Assembly (NCBI GenBank): GCA_964445575.1 | Contig: CAYULB010000003.1 | Coordinates: forward strand, 41,398 to 105,397 | Origin: WJMT01 sp964445575 | GTDB taxonomy: Bacteria; Acidobacteriota; Aminicenantia; Aminicenantales; Aminicenantaceae | Reading direction: 5' to 3' | Length of the DNA stretch: 64,000 nt | Part shown: positions 16,540 to 24,421 of the stretch, piece by piece | Position numbering within the stretch: the first letter of the stretch is position 1 | Layout: each line of letters opens with the position of its first letter | Program-made: the position numbers and the translations under genes | The notes under the pieces: generated by a model | Seen by the model: only the letters and a program-made list of their open reading frames with translations | Databases searched by the model: none | Told to the model about the DNA's origin: nothing

Positions 16540-18786
16540 TTACTTATTGGAGGGTTGAGAACTCACTCCTGCAATTTTCCAGGCACTCTGCTGCTTTATC
16601 ATATTCCATTTGTAGATCCCTTCAAAAAGTGCTTGTTGGATTCCATCTCGTCTGGAAGTGCCCGTAATGATAAGAGAAATATTCACTTCTGCTGTGTGTT
16701 CATCCTCAAATCGGACAGATACATCTGATACAAAACTCTTCAAATCTTTATAAGTCATCATGAGCCATTCCGCATCTTTTCTTATCTCAGGAAATAATTC
16801 AGACGTGCAGTTCCTTCTGTAGAACGAAATCAGTTCGTTGTTTTGCAGAGAATTGCTGTATTCCTTCACCATACTTCGAAAGCCTTTTTCATCAATCTTC
16901 TGCTGGGATAAGACTGAATATTCCTCTGCCTGTGGATTCTCAGGATCAATCTTTAAAACCTCAGACATAACTGCAAGGGTTTCTTCATAATTTTCTTTTT
17001 CAAACTCTCGGATCCCCGAACCGATTTTACCAGCAATGAGGGCTTCCTTCTCCTTATCAACCTTCTCTTCTGACCCCACGTCACTCTTTACTGCTTCTTC
17101 CTCACGTTGAGTATCTGTCTTTTGAGTCAGTGATTCAGGCTTTTTTTCTTCAGATTCTGTCTTCTTTGATTCCTCAGGAGTGACTTTAGTTTCTGAAGGT
17201 TTTTCTGCAGAAACTTGTTTCTTTCCAGATTCCAGGGATGTTTTATCAACTCCCGTTAAACTTTTCTCCTTGCTTTTTTCTTCAGTCTTCCCTGCACTTA
17301 AGCTCGCTTCCATTTCTTTCAATCGTTCTTCGATCTTATTGTGCTGCTCATCCTGAGGTGCTGTTTCTAGATATTTTTTATAAAAGGAGTGTGCCCCCAT
17401 TAAATCATCCTTTTTATCAAATATCTCAGCAAGTTTCAGGTAAGCCCTGGGGTCAGAAGGATCTATTTCAACCATTCTGTTGTATTCTTCAGCCACCTCA
17501 TCTGTTTTTCCTTGTTTCTCGAGTATTTCAGCGATTCTCACCCGCGCCTCCAGATTATGGGGCTCTTCATCCAATACATTTCTGAACAGGCTCAAAGCTT
17601 CTTCCAGTTTATTTTCATTTATCAGCTTTTCTCCGAAAGCAAAATAATCCGTTTTCTGTAAAGGGATATCCCCTGCGAGTGTTTTATCCCGAAGCTCTCC
17701 TTTATAATCTCCTTTAAAGGGAATCAGCTTCCAAACAGTTAAACCTATTAGAGCGGCTAAAGCGACTACTGAAATTCCGGCCAAAACCTTTTTAATATTA
17801 AACTTGACTGTGATCTCTTTTGAGGTAAAAGGTCTGCTTTTGGGCATGACTCTTTCCGTTGTGGGTATGTCTTTTTCTATATTCTTAAGTTCTTCCAGAA
17901 GCTCATTGGTATCTTGATATCTACTTTGTTTATCTTTTTCCAGACACTTAAGAATCAATTGATTCAGTTCTTCAGGTATCTGGTCATTAAGTTTCTTGGG
18001 CTCTTGAGGCATTTCGCTTTTGTGTTTGATGGCAACACTCAGAGCTGTTTCTCCTGAAAATGGAGTGCGTCCCGTGACCATTTCATAAAGAATAATCCCC
18101 AATGAGTAAATATCTGACCGCTTATCCACGTCTTTGGCAGAGGCCTGTTCCGGCGACATATATTCTGGGGTCCCTATCACTGTTCCTGCATCTGTAATGC
18201 TTTTGCTTTTTACAAAACGGGCCACTCCAAAATCCATGATCCGCACATTCCCTTCTTTATCGATCATGATATTCTGGGGTTTTAAATCCCGATGGACGAT
18301 GCCAAGGGCATGGGCTTCGGAAAGACCGGAACAGATCTGTTTTGCTATAAAAATCGCTTTCCCTGCACTCAAGGGCCCTACCCTTTTCATGGTGCTCTTC
18401 AGATCCTCTCCCAGCACATACTCCATGATGATGTAATAAAGCCCTCTTTCCTCCCCAAAATGATACATGCGGCAGATATTTCTATGTGAGATTCTGCGGG
18501 CCAGTTTTATCTCATTGCTGAACCGCTCAATGTATTTTTTGTCAATCGAGATTTCAGGCTTTAAGAGTTTAAGAGCTACTTCTTCTTTTATTTTGATGTC
18601 CTCTACCCGGTAAACTCTACCCATTCCCCCTCTTCCCAGTTCTTCTATGATTTCATACCGGCCTGCAAATTTCATTCCCCTTTTTAATTCATAAACAGGT
18701 GTTTCAAGAGTCGCAGTCTGGGAATTAGAAAAATTCTCAGAATTTTGGTTGAAACTATTTTGGTTTCTCTTTTTCTCCCCGGCCAT
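16540..18786 (-). CDS. Transmembrane serine/threonine protein kinase with extracytoplasmic TPRs
   Basis: About 748 residues from ATG at 18786 (GGAG site eight bases before; an in-frame GTG at 18795 is less likely). The Pkn-type kinase domain covers about 40-300: ELGRGGMGRVYR glycine loop, VALKLL lysine, HRDLKPQN catalytic loop, DFGVARF and GTPEYMSPEQ. One membrane helix follows near 335-355 (VLAGISVVALAALIGLTVW). Outside are TPR-like units (LSLFRNVLDEEPHNLEARVR, YNRMVEIDPSDPRAYLKL), a long Glu/Lys/Ser-rich linker and a final NTF2-like domain (SFYRRNCTSELFPEIRKDAE, SAWKIAGVSSQP). All catalytic residues are present. The C-terminal domain is shared with the SH3 protein downstream, suggesting a common ligand. 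Confidence 0.92.
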   Translation of the reverse strand: MAGEKKRNQNSFNQNSENFSNSQTATLETPVYELKRGMKFAGRYEIIEELGRGGMGRVYRVEDIKIKEEVALKLLKPEISIDKKYIERFSNEIKLARRISHRNICRMYHFGEERGLYYIIMEYVLGEDLKSTMKRVGPLSAGKAIFIAKQICSGLSEAHALGIVHRDLKPQNIMIDKEGNVRIMDFGVARFVKSKSITDAGTVIGTPEYMSPEQASAKDVDKRSDIYSLGIILYEMVTGRTPFSGETALSVAIKHKSEMPQEPKKLNDQIPEELNQLILKCLEKDKQSRYQDTNELLEELKNIEKDIPTTERVMPKSRPFTSKEITVKFNIKKVLAGISVVALAALIGLTVWKLIPFKGDYKGELRDKTLAGDIPLQKTDYFAFGEKLINENKLEEALSLFRNVLDEEPHNLEARVRIAEILEKQGKTDEVAEEYNRMVEIDPSDPRAYLKLAEIFDKKDDLMGAHSFYKKYLETAPQDEQHNKIEERLKEMEASLSAGKTEEKSKEKSLTGVDKTSLESGKKQVSAEKPSETKVTPEESKKTESEEKKPESLTQKTDTQREEEAVKSDVGSEEKVDKEKEALIAGKIGSGIREFEKENYEETLAVMSEVLKIDPENPQAEEYSVLSQQKIDEKGFRSMVKEYSNSLQNNELISFYRRNCTSELFPEIRKDAEWLMMTYKDLKSFVSDVSVRFEDEHTAEVNISLIITGTSRRDGIQQALFEGIYKWNMIKQQSAWKIAGVSSQPSNK

Positions 18787-18907
18787 AAGGAACACTCCAA
18801 ATCTTATTTGATACTTATCATATTATAGAATGAAATGAAAGGTCAATAACTATCATTACAGAGAATCTAATCCTGCCCCTCCTGCTGCGGTCTCTTGAGG
18901 ACCTGCA

Positions 18908-19132
18908 TTAAAACTGATCCCCTGTCAACCTTATTTTAACAAATATTTTATCTCTCTTAATGACATTAAGATCAGCATATCTGCTTTTTTGCACGGTTCT
19001 CTCTTTATAATCTACCTCCGCCCCGTCAACTTCAGCAGATTTTACTCTTTTTCCCTCTGGAAGAAAAACATGAAAAAATACTGACCACCTTGGGCTGAAA
19101 AATGTCTTTTGTGTTCTCTGCCATGGGAAGAC
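18908..19132 (-). pseudogene. Possible C-terminal gene relic, unidentified
   Basis: Between the kinase and the FHA-GGDEF gene there are 396 bases without an intact gene. One minus-strand frame is open for 74 codons and reads like real protein (FFSPRWSVFFHVFLPEGKR, then SAEVDGAEVDYKERTVQK and RDKIFVKIRL), ending at TAA 18908-18910. It has no ATG, GTG or TTG near its upstream end, which is closed by a TAG at 19133-19135. It may be the surviving C-terminus of a lost gene; I do not recognise the family. Confidence 0.35.
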
Positions 19133-19182
19133 CTATAAAGCAAAATAAAGATGTCAAGTGTTTTTTACTCTCCCCTGTTAGT

Positions 19183-20115
19183 CTATCTGGTTATAATTTC
19201 TGATGTTTTGGTTACCCGGTTTCTTCCGCACTGTTTTGAATGATACAGAGAGCGGTCAGCGTCTTCAATAAGCTGCTTATAGTCATGATACCTTTTTTTT
19301 GCCTGGGTGCAGGCTATTCCTAAGCTGACTGTTATTTTAATCTCTTTTCCTTCTGAGCAAACAGGCGACTTTTGTATTTTTTCTCGAACCCTTTCTGCAT
19401 AAACTCCAGCCCCCTTTTCATCTGTATTTCTGAGGATTATTGAAAATTCTTCTCCCCCATATCGTGCAAAAATATCAGACTCCCTACACACTGATTTTAT
19501 TGATTCCGCCAATTTAATCAAAATATGGTCCCCTGCTAAATGCCCGTACTTATCGTTTATTTCTTTAAAGTGGTCAATATCAATCATGACCAGTGATAAT
19601 GGAATTTCATATCTTTCCCCATGGCTCATTTCTTCTTTCAGTCGTTCTATAAAATACCTTTTATTATAAACCCCTGTTAAAGGGTCTCTGACCCCTAATT
19701 CATACAGTTCATCAATAGCCACTTTCTCGTCTTCATCAGCAAAAAAGAACTTAAAAATAGTGAGAGGACTCAGATGAATCTTGTCATTCTGCTTCAATGT
19801 TTTTTTCTTTATTTTTTCGCCATTGACAAAAGTTCCGTTGGTGCTTCCCTGGTCTTCTATGAAAGCTTTTTCGCCCTTCAATTCTAATTTCAGATGTTTT
19901 CTTGAAATCCGTTTATCATTGATCACAATATCCGAATCCTGCTGCCTGCCAATAAAAATGGTTCCTTCCGTGAGAGGAAAAAGTTGCCCCTTTAAAGGAC
20001 CTGACAGAAAAAAAAGATAGGCTTTCTTTGGTTTTTCTTCAACCAAACCTGTTACAGAAGTATTCGCAGTTTGGTCAATTAATTCTTCCTGGTCTTTTTT
20101 CTTTTTACTCTTCAT
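19183..20115 (-). CDS. FHA domain diguanylate cyclase (FHA-GGDEF)
   Basis: 310 residues, soluble. The FHA domain (about 30-125) shows FIGRQQDSDIVINDKRISRKHL and DQGSTNGTFVNG, the phosphothreonine-binding loops. The GGDEF domain (about 145-305) has RDPLTGVYNKRYF, DIDHFKEINDKYGHLAGD and the active-site ARYGGEEFSII, so it should make cyclic di-GMP. An RxxD inhibitory site is not obvious before GGEEF. Because FHA domains read phosphothreonine, the Ser/Thr kinase encoded nearby at 16540 is a plausible input. The gene starts 15 bases after hyuA on the same strand and may be its operon tail. Confidence 0.92.
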   Translation of the reverse strand: MKSKKKKDQEELIDQTANTSVTGLVEEKPKKAYLFFLSGPLKGQLFPLTEGTIFIGRQQDSDIVINDKRISRKHLKLELKGEKAFIEDQGSTNGTFVNGEKIKKKTLKQNDKIHLSPLTIFKFFFADEDEKVAIDELYELGVRDPLTGVYNKRYFIERLKEEMSHGERYEIPLSLVMIDIDHFKEINDKYGHLAGDHILIKLAESIKSVCRESDIFARYGGEEFSIILRNTDEKGAGVYAERVREKIQKSPVCSEGKEIKITVSLGIACTQAKKRYHDYKQLIEDADRSLYHSKQCGRNRVTKTSEIITR

Positions 20116-20130
20116 GTTTTCTACTCTTAA

Positions 20131-22218
20131 CTATTTACATTGTTTTGTCAAAATCAAATTTCCAAATTTCCCGACTACAGCTTTCCATGCCGGTCCAAAT
20201 ACAGTGGTTGACTCTCTCTCTTCAATCACTGCAGGCCCTTTTATTAAATGTCCGCACATCAACCTGTCTCTTTCATAAATCCGACATTCCAAGTTTTTAT
20301 CCCCGATCCACACCTTTCTCAATTCTTTATGTCCGGGACATTTGTTTTTTCCGACTTTCTCAATGTTATTGAATGCAGGCTTCTTTCTGACCTCAAGGGC
20401 TTTTATCCTTAAATTGACCACTTGGATTTCTTCTTCAGGAGCTTTGTGTCCGTATATCTTTTCATGCTGTTCATGAAACTTTGATTTTGTATTCGCAATA
20501 TCTGATTCTGACAAGAAATGCGCAGGCATACTGATATTTAATTCATAGTTCTGTTTGGCTAATCTCATATCTGCACTGATTAGCACTTTTTGGTTCTTTT
20601 CTAAAACCTGGTGTTCCTCAAACCATTTTTGGCTCTTCTTCTTAAGAGAAGACAAACCCTCATTTATTTGCTCTCTATTTTTTTCTAAGCTCACCATGAG
20701 AGTCTCGGCAAAATCTGTGCTCATGTCAGCAAAGAGCAGCCCCAAGCTTGAAAACAATCCTGCCATTCTAGGAATCACCACTCGGGATATAGACATTCTT
20801 TCAGCTAACTCAAAAGCATGAAGAGGCCCTGCCCCCCCGTAAGCTATTAAAGTAAAATCTCTCGGGTCATGCCCTCGAGAAATGGATAAAAGGCGAAGTA
20901 TCCTCAGCATGCTGGCATTGGCAATGGAAATAATGCCAAATGCAGATTCAACCTCACTCATGTTCATGGGACCACCCAGCTTCTTTGAGATGGCTTCATG
21001 TGCCAGCTTTTTTTCCAGCTTCATCTCCCCTCCTAAAAAATTTGTAGGGGAAAGTCTTCCCAGCAGAAGATGGGCATCTGTCACAGTCGGGTTTTCTCCT
21101 CCTTTCCCGTAACCTGCCGGACCCGGATAAGCTCCAGCACTTTGGGGGCCCACTTTTATGTGCCCTCCTTTATCAATCCAGGCAATACTTCCCGCCCCAG
21201 CTCCGCATTCAACCACATCTATCATGGGAGTCCTCACAGTATATCCGCTTCCTTTCTGCCTCCCCCCCGAGTGAAGCTCTCCTCCAACTTCATACTCTGG
21301 AGTATAAGCAAGAACATTGTTTCGTATCATCCCGGCTTTAGCAGTGGTCCCACCCATATCAAAGGCAATCACTTTATCCATTCCAAGCTTCTTGGACAGA
21401 TTCAAAGCTCCGATCAGACCTGCGGCAGGGCCTGATTCAATAAGAGTATGAGGCTTGTCTTCAGCCCGTTCTGGATCTGATACCCCTCCTCCGGAATGCA
21501 TAATGGCCAGGGGTATGGATTTCCCTCCTGCACAGCTTAGTTTCTCTCTTATGGCTCTTAGATAATTTATTACTTTAGGAGCAACCGCTGCAGCTATAAC
21601 CGTTGTGGATGCTCGTTCATACTCACGAAATTCTGGAGAGACTTCATGGGAGAGGTATATTGGCTTTCCGCCTAATATTTTTTGGGCTGCTTTCTTAATC
21701 TCAGTTTCATGTTCTAGCACATTAAAGGAGAAAATAAGCACCACGGCCAACGCTTCAATATCTTCATTTTTCAGTTCTTTTAATTTTCTTTCTGCGTCTT
21801 TCTTGTTTAGAGACAGAAGAATTTTCTTATCAGCAGTAATTCTCTCTTGAACCTCCTTGACAAGATATCTTGGAACCAAAGGGATTTTCCGGTCTTCCAT
21901 CAAATCATACAAATCAGGACGCTGCTGCCGGCCGATTTCTAAAATATCTTTAAAACCTTGAGTGACTATCAATCCGATTTTGGAAGTCTTCCCTTCCAAT
22001 AAAGAATTGGTCACAATGGTAGTCCCGTGTATAATGATTTTAACAGCTGATATTTTCTTCCCTGCCTCACAAAGAACCTTGGTGAGTCCTTTAATAAAGG
22101 CTTCCTCAGGATTTTCAGGTGAAGATCTGACTTTTGACTTCCAAAACTCTCCTGTTTTATCATCATAGAGGATGGTATCTGTAAAGGTTCCTCCGATATC
22201 AACAGCTGCCCTTATCAT
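20131..22218 (-). CDS. hyuA: Hydantoinase/oxoprolinase subunit A (HyuA family)
   Basis: 695 residues. The N-terminal actin-like ATPase part begins IRAAVDIGGTFTDTILYDD and has IIHGTTIVTNSLLEG; the second half carries VIAFDMGGTTAKAGMI and AYGGAGPLHAFELAE. This is the ATP-using subunit of the N-methylhydantoinase / 5-oxoprolinase / acetone carboxylase superfamily, acting in the cytoplasm. Its ATG overlaps the stop of the HyuB-type gene by four bases (ATGA), so the two subunits are translationally coupled. The exact substrate cannot be told; 5-oxoproline, hydantoins and related lactams are all possible. The symbol denotes the family rather than proven activity. Confidence 0.9.
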   Translation of the reverse strand: MIRAAVDIGGTFTDTILYDDKTGEFWKSKVRSSPENPEEAFIKGLTKVLCEAGKKISAVKIIIHGTTIVTNSLLEGKTSKIGLIVTQGFKDILEIGRQQRPDLYDLMEDRKIPLVPRYLVKEVQERITADKKILLSLNKKDAERKLKELKNEDIEALAVVLIFSFNVLEHETEIKKAAQKILGGKPIYLSHEVSPEFREYERASTTVIAAAVAPKVINYLRAIREKLSCAGGKSIPLAIMHSGGGVSDPERAEDKPHTLIESGPAAGLIGALNLSKKLGMDKVIAFDMGGTTAKAGMIRNNVLAYTPEYEVGGELHSGGRQKGSGYTVRTPMIDVVECGAGAGSIAWIDKGGHIKVGPQSAGAYPGPAGYGKGGENPTVTDAHLLLGRLSPTNFLGGEMKLEKKLAHEAISKKLGGPMNMSEVESAFGIISIANASMLRILRLLSISRGHDPRDFTLIAYGGAGPLHAFELAERMSISRVVIPRMAGLFSSLGLLFADMSTDFAETLMVSLEKNREQINEGLSSLKKKSQKWFEEHQVLEKNQKVLISADMRLAKQNYELNISMPAHFLSESDIANTKSKFHEQHEKIYGHKAPEEEIQVVNLRIKALEVRKKPAFNNIEKVGKNKCPGHKELRKVWIGDKNLECRIYERDRLMCGHLIKGPAVIEERESTTVFGPAWKAVVGKFGNLILTKQCK

Positions 22219-23972
22219 TGCTTTCCCTCTTTTGATTTTTTCTTTCTCAGCTTTCTAGTGGCAGTTGTGTCAACCTCTCCTTTCTCGGTAATCTCCACCC
22301 CGTATTCAGACCGGGCTTTGGCACGAGTGACTTTTCCATTTAAAAAATCGTCTCTCACTTGCTCAACTGCTCTTTTAAGGGGAGAGCCGTAACCTCCGCC
22401 TCCTGCAGTCTTGAATTTAAGCACTTCATTTTTTTGAATCAGTATTTCTGATGATTTTGACCTTAATTTTTGTTCTTTTCCTGAATTTCTATGGACCTTA
22501 AAACTTCCTCTGCCACCCGGCTTCCCTCCAAATAGCCCCCAGGGAGATGCTTTGTGCCTGTCAGAGTGGGCTGAAAACAATAAGGGTACCAGGGCTTGAA
22601 CATGTTTTCGGATTCCCAGGCCCCCTCTAAATCGCCCCGGACCACCAGAGTCAGGAATAAGCTCATATTTGAGAACGCGAAGAGGATATTCCATTTCCAT
22701 AGCTTCTATGGGCAGATTCGAGGTGTTGGTAATGTTCACCTGAACTCCGTCTTGACCGTCTTTTTCTTTTCTGGCCCCCATTCCTCCTCCCAGAGCTTCT
22801 ACATACACAAAATCTTCCCCTGATAATGACTTTGTTCCTCCAAAAATAACCGCTGTGGTCGCTCCATTTGAGGCTGCGGTGATTTTTTCTGGCATTATTT
22901 TTGAGAAAGACCCCATTATCACATCCACAACTCTTTGAGCTGTATCAGTTCTCCCCCCCACTGGAGCAGGTTCTTCAGCATTGACCAGAGTTCCCCGAGG
23001 GGCAGTGATTTTTATGGGTTTCATGAATCCTTGATTGATTGGAATCTCAGGGACAATAACAGCTTTCACAGAATAATAGACCGTGGCCAGCAGAGCCTGC
23101 CATACCATATTGATCCCCCCGGAAGCCTGAGGATCAGTTCCGGAAAAATCAAATTCAATAGAGGGAAAGGGCTTATGCGATATTTTGACACCTGCTTTTA
23201 TTCTGAGCCGCTTATTATTCACTCCGTCATCATCCATCACATCTTCAAATGAATAGTTCCCCTCAGGAATCTCTGACAATGCTTTCTCCAGCCAATGCTG
23301 GCTATAATGAAATATCTCTGCAATAACCTCTTCAACTTTTTCTATGCCGTAGGTCTCATACAATTCAAGAAGCCTTCTCGCTCCCAGCTTAAGTGAAGCC
23401 ACCTGTGCTCTGAGGTCCCCCTCCCTTTCCGGTCGATTCCTCATATTTGAGAGGATGATCTCCATCATGTCTTTCTGAAAATCTCCTTCTTTAACCAATC
23501 TTGAAGGGGGTATGCGGACTCCTTCCTGAAAAAGCTCTGTAGAATCTCCTGCAGTTCCCACTCCTGGAGAACGTCCTCCCACATCTGTCCAGTGAGCAAT
23601 ATTCGCGGTGAATCCAATAAGATTTTTCTTAAAAAAAACAGGTTTCACTAAAGTGATATCCGGCAGATGGGACCCTCCTCCTAAATAGGGATCGTTGGCA
23701 ATCATTATGTCACCTGGTTTGAAATTCCATTCTTCTTTACTTTTTCCGATTCTGCTCATCAACCCCTGCATGGAACCCAAATGGATGGGAATGTTTTCCG
23801 CTAAGACTATGAGCTGTCCCTTTTTATTGAAAATAGCGCAAGAACAATCTTTTCTTTCTTTAATGTTGGTGGAATAAGCGGACCTAACCAGAGATGTACT
23901 CATTTCTTCAGATATGGATCGGAAAGAATTCAAAATGACTTCAGAAGTGATAGGGTCTGCTTTGTTTTTCAT
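22215..23972 (-). CDS. hyuB: Hydantoinase/oxoprolinase subunit B (HyuB family)
   Basis: 585 residues from ATG at 23972; a GTG nine codons upstream (23999) would add a poor-looking N-terminus, and neither has a clear ribosome site. The N-terminus DPITSEVILNSFRSISEEMS is standard for the family, followed by RKDCSCAIFNKKG, IANDPYLGGGSHLPDI (metal-site region) and GIRKHVQAL near the end. HyuB proteins hold the zinc or iron site that hydrolyses the phosphorylated lactam produced by HyuA. Operon order is HyuB, HyuA, FHA-GGDEF. Length is normal. Confidence 0.9.
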   Translation of the reverse strand: MKNKADPITSEVILNSFRSISEEMSTSLVRSAYSTNIKERKDCSCAIFNKKGQLIVLAENIPIHLGSMQGLMSRIGKSKEEWNFKPGDIMIANDPYLGGGSHLPDITLVKPVFFKKNLIGFTANIAHWTDVGGRSPGVGTAGDSTELFQEGVRIPPSRLVKEGDFQKDMMEIILSNMRNRPEREGDLRAQVASLKLGARRLLELYETYGIEKVEEVIAEIFHYSQHWLEKALSEIPEGNYSFEDVMDDDGVNNKRLRIKAGVKISHKPFPSIEFDFSGTDPQASGGINMVWQALLATVYYSVKAVIVPEIPINQGFMKPIKITAPRGTLVNAEEPAPVGGRTDTAQRVVDVIMGSFSKIMPEKITAASNGATTAVIFGGTKSLSGEDFVYVEALGGGMGARKEKDGQDGVQVNITNTSNLPIEAMEMEYPLRVLKYELIPDSGGPGRFRGGLGIRKHVQALVPLLFSAHSDRHKASPWGLFGGKPGGRGSFKVHRNSGKEQKLRSKSSEILIQKNEVLKFKTAGGGGYGSPLKRAVEQVRDDFLNGKVTRAKARSEYGVEITEKGEVDTTATRKLRKKKSKEGKQ

Positions 23973-24147
23973 GGTATTAGCTAATTTCTTTAATAACACA
24001 TACTTTATTTTAGGTCAAAAAAGGACAAAGCCTGACTGTTGCATTCAGATAGAATTCACAAAGAAACTTTATGGACAGAATCACTCCTATTGACAGGAAA
24101 TGTTTATTCAACATATTATAATTAAGAAAAGATGTTGAACGAATTAA

Positions 24148-24401
24148 CCTGGACTATTCACGAGTCAAGATTGCGGCAGATGCGAGGCATCAGAGCATGA
24201 AGTCGTGGTCCTTCACTGCGAATGCCCTGTAACGAAGCAGATGCCGTGAGATCGGCTCGCCTCAATGGTAAAAAAATAGCGATTAAAATAAAAAATTCAA
24301 ATAAGAAAAATGTTAAGACATTGTTCTTGAAAAAATCTTGTCTATTGCTGAAAATAAATTGATAATGAAAACATCGCCGTTTTTTTTATGAATAGTTCAG
24401 G
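24148..24401 (+). mobile_element. Complete MITE-like element with terminal inverted repeats and TTAA flank
   Basis: A 254-bp non-coding element. Its left end is CCTGGACTATTCACGA (24148-24163); its right end, read on the other strand, is CCTGAACTATTCATAA (24401-24386), 13 of 16 identical. TTAA precedes the left end (24144-24147) and TTAG follows the right end (24402-24405), consistent with a decayed TTAA target duplication. Inside are a GATGC-GAG-GCATC hairpin (24179-24191) and a second inverted pair built from AAAAAATAGCGAT and ATCGCCGTTTTTTTT. CC-starting ends and a TTAA target recall the IS1380 family, but no transposase is present. It lies in the leader of the CocE gene, just before its ribosome site. 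Confidence 0.8.
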
Positions 24402-24421
24402 TTAGAAAGGAGGTACTGATT

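Noticed and set aside
24148..24401. Riboswitch in the leader of the CocE gene
   Set aside because: The hairpins are explained by a dispersed repeat with terminal inverted repeats found at unrelated loci.
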